A stretch of 9,429 nucleotides of DNA from Pseudomonadota bacterium (lineage in GTDB: Bacteria > Pseudomonadota > Gammaproteobacteria > UBA11654): assembly GCA_029979325.1 (NCBI GenBank), contig JAPOHS010000040.1, forward strand, positions 1 through 9,429, in the 5' to 3' direction. The position numbers and the translations under genes are program-made. Positions within the stretch are counted from its first letter, which is position 1. Every line of letters starts with the position of its first letter. The notes below the pieces were generated by a model that was not told the origin of the DNA, made no database searches, and worked only from the letters and a program-made list of their open reading frames with translations. Positions 5,064 to 9,429 of this stretch are shown piece after piece.

Positions 5064-7832
5064 GCCACCCTTTCCAAATTTAACAGAAGAAACTTTCTAA
5101 AAGGCTCGGCGTCTATGGGTCTTGCATTGAATTACTCTTCATCAGCACTTGCTGCTGATAATCAGAGCCAATATCGTTCTTGGGAAGATGTCGCAAGAAA
5201 AAAGTGGACTTGGGATAAAGTCAGTCGATCCACACATGGCACCAACTGCACCGGTCAGTGTGCTTTCAATGTTTATGTAAAAAATGGTGTGGTCTGGAGA
5301 GAAGAGCAACAGGGTGAATATGGATCTTCTGGCGATGCCCCTGATTACGGGCCAAGAGGGTGTCAGAAAGGCTTGAGTCATTCTCGTTATATGTATGGTA
5401 AACAAAGAATCCTTTATCCTCTGAAACGAGTTGGAGAGAGGGGTGAAGGAAAGTGGGAAAGGATCACATGGAAACAGGCCATGTTGGAGATTGCAGATAA
5501 ATTTATAGATCACTCTCTGGAATATGGGCCGGAAGCAATCACATGCGGGCTTGGTACCCAAATGGTCATGAAAAGGGCTTCTTATGCCAGTATTATGCGA
5601 TTTGCAAATATCACTGGGGTTCAAATGCCAGAGGCATTTGCAGGAGTCGGTGACTTATTCTCTGGAGCTCAAATTACACTTGGGCATGTCACGCTTGGCA
5701 ACACAATGGCTGAAATTTATAAATCCAAGTGTTGCTTGATTTGGTTCTGCAATCCGGCAGTCACAAGAATTCCTGATGCTCACTTTTTCTGGGAAGCAAA
5801 ATACAATGGGACTGAAGTAATCTCAATTTCACCAGATTTTAACGCCACAGCAATGCATGCCAGCAAATGGCTTAATCCAAAACCCGGAACTGATATTGCT
5901 CTTGCAATGGCCATGATTGAAACCATCATAAGTGACGAGAGTTATGATGAGGATTACATGAGGGAGCAATCAGATCTCCCATTTTTGGTAAGGAAGGATA
6001 ACTTAAAATATTTAAGAGAGACGGACCTGCCTCAAGCTTTAGCTGATGCCAAAGATAATCGTTTTTATTTTTGGGATGAAAAGAATGATCGGTTAACTGA
6101 AGCACCTGGAACCGGTACACCTCCTCCGCCTCCTCCTGGTACGCCTGAACACTTGATACCGCCCATGCCTTCGATCGACCTTAAGGGATTAAGACCAGCG
6201 ATTGAGGGTTCGTGGACCATTGAAACGAAAGATGGTCCGGTCGAGGTCACAACTGTTTTTGAACTGGTGAAACAAAGGTCATCGGAACACACTCCTGAGT
6301 ATGCTCAAGAAATAACTGGCATAAGCGCCAAAGTAATTAGAGATGTAGCAAGAAAATTTGCTAGCTCGAAACCGGGAATGATCTATGCTGGTTATCGCGC
6401 CTCGAAATATCTTCATGGAGATTTACTCCAAAGAGCATTGTTTTTACTCCTTTGTGTCACTGGTAATACTGGCAAAGAAGGTGGTGGTCTTACCATTACA
6501 AACCTTGCAAAAGATGAAAGCGCACTTTTCCCATTTGCTCTCAAAAATCCGATAGCAGCCTTTCGCGTAGCCACGCTCTCAAGATGGGACTATGTTCATG
6601 CAAATATGAAAGAATTTAATGAGGAAATGTACGGAAAAGAATTGGCTGAAGAATATGATCATCATTTCAAAGAGTCTGTCAAAAATGGATGGTTTCCGGA
6701 CTATTCAAAGAAACCTTGGAAGATGGGACTCTTTTCAGGAACCAATGCTGCTAGTTGGAGGTCGTCCGGAAAAAGATGGAGAGAAAATGCTTTTAGTAAG
6801 CTTGAAACCATTGCGACTTTTGCTACCGATATGGGTGCTACAGCAATGTATTCTGATTATGTATTGCCGATCTCCCATCACTATGAAAGACATGACTTCC
6901 ATCTAGAGCCAAGAACCCCGTATATGCAGGTGATAGATAAGGCGGTAGAACCTTTGGGAGAAAGTGTAGATGACTGGACTGCATACAAAAGATTGGCTGA
7001 AGCAATCTCCATTCGAGCAAAAGAAAGAAGCATAAGCCCCATCCCTGATAATGTTGTGGGCGTTCCGTTTGCGAGAGATATGACGAAATATCACGATGAC
7101 TTTACCGATGAAGGAAAAATTAAGTCCGTGAAGGATGTCATTCAATTCCTTTTGGACAACACCACAGGTATCCAAAACGTTAAATATGAGGAACTTGCTG
7201 CAAAAGGCTTTTTAAGAAACAAGGGGTCTGAAACAACACTTCACTCAAAAGAATCTCCCTTTTTCTCAGAGATCTATGACAATGTTAGAGAAAAAACCGG
7301 TTATAAGACTTTGACCCACAGGCAACAGTTTTATATTGATCATGATTGGTTTGTTAAATTCGATGAAGCATTGCCTGGACACAAAGATCCACTGATTAAT
7401 GAAGGCTATCCCATGAAAATGCTGATGGGTCATGCTAGGCATGGTATCCATAGCATGTGGCGTGATGATAGCTTTCTCCTCAGCCTACAAAGAGGGGAGC
7501 CTGATGTCTATGTCAATCCAGAAGATGCAAAAAGCAAGGATGTTGAGGATGGCGAATTGATTAGAGTATTCAGCAAATCAGGATCATTTATTGCTCAAGC
7601 ACATGTAACCTCTGCGATGGGCCCTAATATGCTCTATATGTATCATGGGTGGGACCCAATGATGTTCAGGGGCCGTGAAAATTTTGGCGCAGTTGTTCAA
7701 ACGGGAGGGCTCATAAAACCCACGTCTTTAGTTGGAGATTATGAGCATTTGGGATGGAAACCCTTTGCGTATGAACCAAATCATACCTTTCATGACTTCA
7801 CATGTGATTTTGAAAAATATTCGGAAGCCTAA
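5061..7832 (+). CDS. Tat-exported molybdopterin oxidoreductase catalytic subunit, type II DMSO reductase family
   Basis: The 923-residue protein opens with a twin-arginine signal (NRRNFLKG, residues 8-15), a hydrophobic stretch, and a likely cleavage after ALA at 29-31, so it should fold in the cytoplasm with its cofactor and act in the periplasm. The FS0 iron-sulfur motif has the His-first form, H59-x3-C63-x3-C67 with C101 in PRGCQKG, as in NarG and the EbdA/DdhA/steroid C25 dehydrogenase group. D198 in GVGDLFSG is the probable molybdenum ligand. Further family marks are TRIPDAHFFWEAKYNG, KPGTDIALA, the YSDYVLP segment and a C-terminal cofactor-binding domain from about residue 787. Length is close to the roughly 900-980 residues of the group. 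Members of this group reduce oxyanions or oxidise/hydroxylate compounds such as dimethylsulfide, ethylbenzene or steroid side chains. A six-proline run (354-359) lies in a poorly conserved loop. No beta, gamma or chaperone genes accompany it. It is 23 nt behind the isomerase-like gene and lacks a Shine-Dalgarno sequence. Confidence 0.9.
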   Translation: MATLSKFNRRNFLKGSASMGLALNYSSSALAADNQSQYRSWEDVARKKWTWDKVSRSTHGTNCTGQCAFNVYVKNGVVWREEQQGEYGSSGDAPDYGPRGCQKGLSHSRYMYGKQRILYPLKRVGERGEGKWERITWKQAMLEIADKFIDHSLEYGPEAITCGLGTQMVMKRASYASIMRFANITGVQMPEAFAGVGDLFSGAQITLGHVTLGNTMAEIYKSKCCLIWFCNPAVTRIPDAHFFWEAKYNGTEVISISPDFNATAMHASKWLNPKPGTDIALAMAMIETIISDESYDEDYMREQSDLPFLVRKDNLKYLRETDLPQALADAKDNRFYFWDEKNDRLTEAPGTGTPPPPPPGTPEHLIPPMPSIDLKGLRPAIEGSWTIETKDGPVEVTTVFELVKQRSSEHTPEYAQEITGISAKVIRDVARKFASSKPGMIYAGYRASKYLHGDLLQRALFLLLCVTGNTGKEGGGLTITNLAKDESALFPFALKNPIAAFRVATLSRWDYVHANMKEFNEEMYGKELAEEYDHHFKESVKNGWFPDYSKKPWKMGLFSGTNAASWRSSGKRWRENAFSKLETIATFATDMGATAMYSDYVLPISHHYERHDFHLEPRTPYMQVIDKAVEPLGESVDDWTAYKRLAEAISIRAKERSISPIPDNVVGVPFARDMTKYHDDFTDEGKIKSVKDVIQFLLDNTTGIQNVKYEELAAKGFLRNKGSETTLHSKESPFFSEIYDNVREKTGYKTLTHRQQFYIDHDWFVKFDEALPGHKDPLINEGYPMKMLMGHARHGIHSMWRDDSFLLSLQRGEPDVYVNPEDAKSKDVEDGELIRVFSKSGSFIAQAHVTSAMGPNMLYMYHGWDPMMFRGRENFGAVVQTGGLIKPTSLVGDYEHLGWKPFAYEPNHTFHDFTCDFEKYSEA

Positions 7833-7834
7833 AT

Positions 7835-9097
7835 TTAGAACACATCCTCTCTTGGGACTGGCTCAAGAAGCATAAATATAATTGCTGCGAGAATAATTGG
7901 TATTATCCCGATGTATGTATAACCCATATTCCAGCCGAAAGCAGTCGCGGCATACGTGATGGCCAATGGTCCTAATCCGAAACCCAGATTAATGGCCAAT
8001 GTTCCAGAAAAACTTGCTGCAGTTGCTCTGAGTTCTGCTGGAAAATTCTCTGCAATAAAAGTTGCCATAACAGCATAAGCGCCGTAAAAGAATAAGGTCA
8101 TTAGTCCATATACTATCAAGACTTGGGTCCAGCCCTCTGCCCACCATATCAACATGATGAACGCAAGGCTTCCAGAAAGCGCCCAAAGGATGATTGTATT
8201 CCTTCTAATCAGGAAAAACTCACCGACAATTGCTGCAGCAATGTATCCAAATGCGCCTATGCCGTAAGAGTAACCAACAATTTTGATTGCATCCACTATA
8301 TTCCAGCCTCTAGCTTGAGTGAAATACAACACCAACATCAATGTGCTGCCATATGCAAATGCATAAAGAAATTGACCGGTAAAGAGGAGCAGTGATTTTC
8401 TTCTCCACTTTTTCTGAAATAGAACCATTGTACTTACGGAAGGCTCATCTTGCGGTTTTGATGCTTGTGATTTTAACCAAGCTTCGGATTCAGGAAGGTA
8501 CTTATATATTATCCACCCATATGGAAGAAAAAGCAGGGCCAGTAAAAAAGTATATCGCCAGTTAATGCCCAGCTGCTCAATCATGAATGCAACCAAAACT
8601 GATGCAAAGAACCAGCCTAAGGGAAACCCAATCTGGAGTATGCCTGTGAAGAGCCCTCTGTATCTGGGTGGAGATGACTCTGTTACTGTAGTCAATGTGA
8701 TTGGGGATTGAGCACCAGCAGCAGTGAAACCCAATGTTCTGGCAATCAGCACAGAAATTGTATTTGGAGCAATGGCTAAAAAAGCAACAAACACAGGAGT
8801 CAAGAAGGTTGACCATAAAAGGGATTTTCTCCTTCCGATTCTATCCGTGAGAACGCCAACTTGTGTGCAGAGAATGCCCGATATAAAAAAGGTTATTGCA
8901 ACATACCAGCCTACATCTGTTAACGACCAACCAAATTCATTTTGGAATTTTTCACTGACCAATATGAAAATTGAGTGATCCAGATTTGCAAAAGTTACTC
9001 CGATTAAACAAATGAAGAAAATTTTATAGGAGTTAAAAGGGATATCCTTGAAAGATATTTCACTGGATGTTGTATTCAAATTCTCGTTCTCTGACAT
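7835..9097 (-). CDS. MFS transporter, metabolite/aromatic-acid or sugar-porter-like
   Basis: The 420-residue protein has the hydrophobicity of a 12-helix inner-membrane carrier. Between helices 2 and 3 it has the MFS signature GVLTDRIGRR (81-90: G81, D85, R86, G88, R89, R90). N38 and D40 in helix 1 resemble the charged site of aromatic-acid:H+ symporters. Further marks are PRYRG (144-148), LPESEAW (201-207) before the central cytoplasmic loop, and ENFPAELRATA (350-360), the second-half counterpart found in metabolite:H+ symporters. The most likely substrate is a small organic acid or aromatic compound, taken up by proton symport; the substrate is an inference. The ATG is supported by GGGGAG (9101-9106 on the plus strand). 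The gene converges on the molybdoenzyme gene with 2 nt between the two stop codons and diverges from the gene at 9198. Physical linkage suggests it serves the catabolic cluster, but it is not in the same operon. Confidence 0.88.
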   Translation of the reverse strand: MSENENLNTTSSEISFKDIPFNSYKIFFICLIGVTFANLDHSIFILVSEKFQNEFGWSLTDVGWYVAITFFISGILCTQVGVLTDRIGRRKSLLWSTFLTPVFVAFLAIAPNTISVLIARTLGFTAAGAQSPITLTTVTESSPPRYRGLFTGILQIGFPLGWFFASVLVAFMIEQLGINWRYTFLLALLFLPYGWIIYKYLPESEAWLKSQASKPQDEPSVSTMVLFQKKWRRKSLLLFTGQFLYAFAYGSTLMLVLYFTQARGWNIVDAIKIVGYSYGIGAFGYIAAAIVGEFFLIRRNTIILWALSGSLAFIMLIWWAEGWTQVLIVYGLMTLFFYGAYAVMATFIAENFPAELRATAASFSGTLAINLGFGLGPLAITYAATAFGWNMGYTYIGIIPIILAAIIFMLLEPVPREDVF

Positions 9098-9125
9098 GCT
9101 CTCCCCTTTGATTTAATTTGTAAAT

Positions 9126-9163
9126 AATCAATATACTGTAATATGTTATTGATTGAATCGATT
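9126..9163. promoter_or_regulatory. Inverted-repeat operator candidate in divergent promoter region
   Basis: An 8-bp perfect inverted repeat, AATCAATA (9126-9133) and TATTGATT (9147-9154), has a 13-nt spacer, putting the two arms 21 bp apart centre to centre, or two turns of helix. Immediately right of it lies AATCGATT (9156-9163), a perfect 8-bp palindrome, so AATC/GATT half-sites recur four times within 38 bp. The left arm overlaps a TATATT -10-like box on the minus strand (9130-9135), which would start the MFS message about 25 nt before its ATG. This placement fits a repressor site governing the transporter and perhaps the divergent gene. No regulator gene is visible in the window. Confidence 0.35.
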
Positions 9164-9197
9164 TTTTTAATTTTGAGCTCTTACAAAAGGTGAAACA

Positions 9198-9429
9198 ATG
9201 ACACTACAATATTCAGCTGTCGGAATACAAAACGAATCACATATGGCTACCAGTATTGATGATTACTGGAAGGATCTGGAAAGGCTCCAGACCAGTATTG
9301 CTTATTCTGTGTGGAATTGTAGCTTGGATTTGCCTGTTCAACTTGTCTCAATCTCAGAAGGTGGCATTGGAGGGTGGTGCCTTGGTGGAGGTGAAGAACA
9401 TCTTCGCATATATAATGAGGTTGTGCCCG
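9198..9429 (+). CDS. Unrecognised protein, N-terminal part (cut by right window edge)
   Basis: A frame opens at ATG 9198 with AAGGTGA at 9187-9193 as a good ribosome site (4 nt spacing) and stays open to the right edge, giving 77 codons. A second ATG at 9243 has no ribosome site, so the first is preferred. The visible protein begins MTLQYSAVGIQNESHMATS and contains DDYWKDLERLQ, SVWNCSLDLP and a glycine-rich stretch (SEGGIGGWCLGGGEEH) with two cysteines in view. There is no signal peptide or membrane helix in this part. I do not recognise a family from it. It is divergent from the MFS gene, sharing the 100-nt control region, which hints at a link to the same compound or to regulation of it. 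Confidence 0.6.
   Translation, partial: MTLQYSAVGIQNESHMATSIDDYWKDLERLQTSIAYSVWNCSLDLPVQLVSISEGGIGGWCLGGGEEHLRIYNEVVP

Noticed and set aside
5142..5624. A 160-codon open frame on the minus strand inside the molybdoenzyme gene
   Set aside because: It lies wholly opposite a gene whose Tat signal and FS0 motifs are clear, has no ribosome site, and its translation looks unlike any protein family.
6619..6906. A 95-codon plus-strand frame inside the molybdoenzyme in another phase
   Set aside because: It overlaps conserved cofactor-domain sequence of the main frame and has no start signal; no sign of a frameshift in the main gene.
8123..8395. A 90-codon plus-strand frame and neighbouring frames opposite the MFS gene
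   Set aside because: They are opposite-strand shadows of a well-supported transporter with intact MFS motifs.

Overview
The window is an AT-rich stretch of bacterial chromosome, tightly packed and with short intergenic gaps. It holds eight real genes plus a ninth cut by the right edge count as follows: seven complete genes, one gene cut by the left edge and one cut by the right edge. Twin-arginine export, GATAAT/TATATT-type promoter elements and the protein families fit a Gram-negative, probably proteobacterial and possibly marine gammaproteobacterial, host. The taxon is an inference from style only. No rRNA, tRNA, CRISPR array, transposase, integrase or attachment site was seen.

Region 1 (1-902, minus strand) is a two-gene unit. 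A 91-residue acidic protein of unknown function (GTG start) is followed after 3 nt by a multi-spanning membrane protein that runs off the left edge and resembles the CopD/DUF2269/HemJ-like type. A good promoter (TTGTCA-17 nt-GATAAT) lies just upstream.

Region 2 (1051-7832, plus strand) is a compact five-gene cluster that looks like an operon: a two-domain cupin, an amidohydrolase-2-like TIM-barrel protein, a class I adenylate-forming acyl/aryl-CoA ligase, a DsbA-fold thioredoxin-like protein of the 2-hydroxychromene-2-carboxylate isomerase/kappa-GST group, and a Tat-exported molybdopterin oxidoreductase catalytic subunit of the type II DMSO reductase family (ethylbenzene dehydrogenase, dimethylsulfide dehydrogenase, steroid C25 dehydrogenase group). 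Gaps are 55, 12, -4 and 23 nt.

Region 3 (7835-9097, minus strand) is an MFS transporter convergent with the molybdoenzyme; the two stop codons are only 2 nt apart. It is separated from a divergent, unrecognised, right-truncated gene (9198-end) by a 100-nt region with a paired inverted repeat that could be an operator.

Taken together, regions 2 and 3 look like a catabolic locus for an unidentified organic compound, perhaps aromatic, terpenoid or steroid-like. In this reading the MFS protein imports a small organic compound, the periplasmic molybdoenzyme oxidises or hydroxylates it or a precursor, the ligase makes a CoA thioester, and the isomerase-like, amidohydrolase-like and cupin proteins handle other steps. 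The substrate and order of steps cannot be read from the sequence. The oddest points are the molybdoenzyme without its usual iron-sulfur, haem and chaperone partners, the amidohydrolase that lacks the N-terminal HxH metal motif, the CPWT active-site region of the DsbA-fold protein, and a nearly identical Shine-Dalgarno-less start element before two genes of the cluster.
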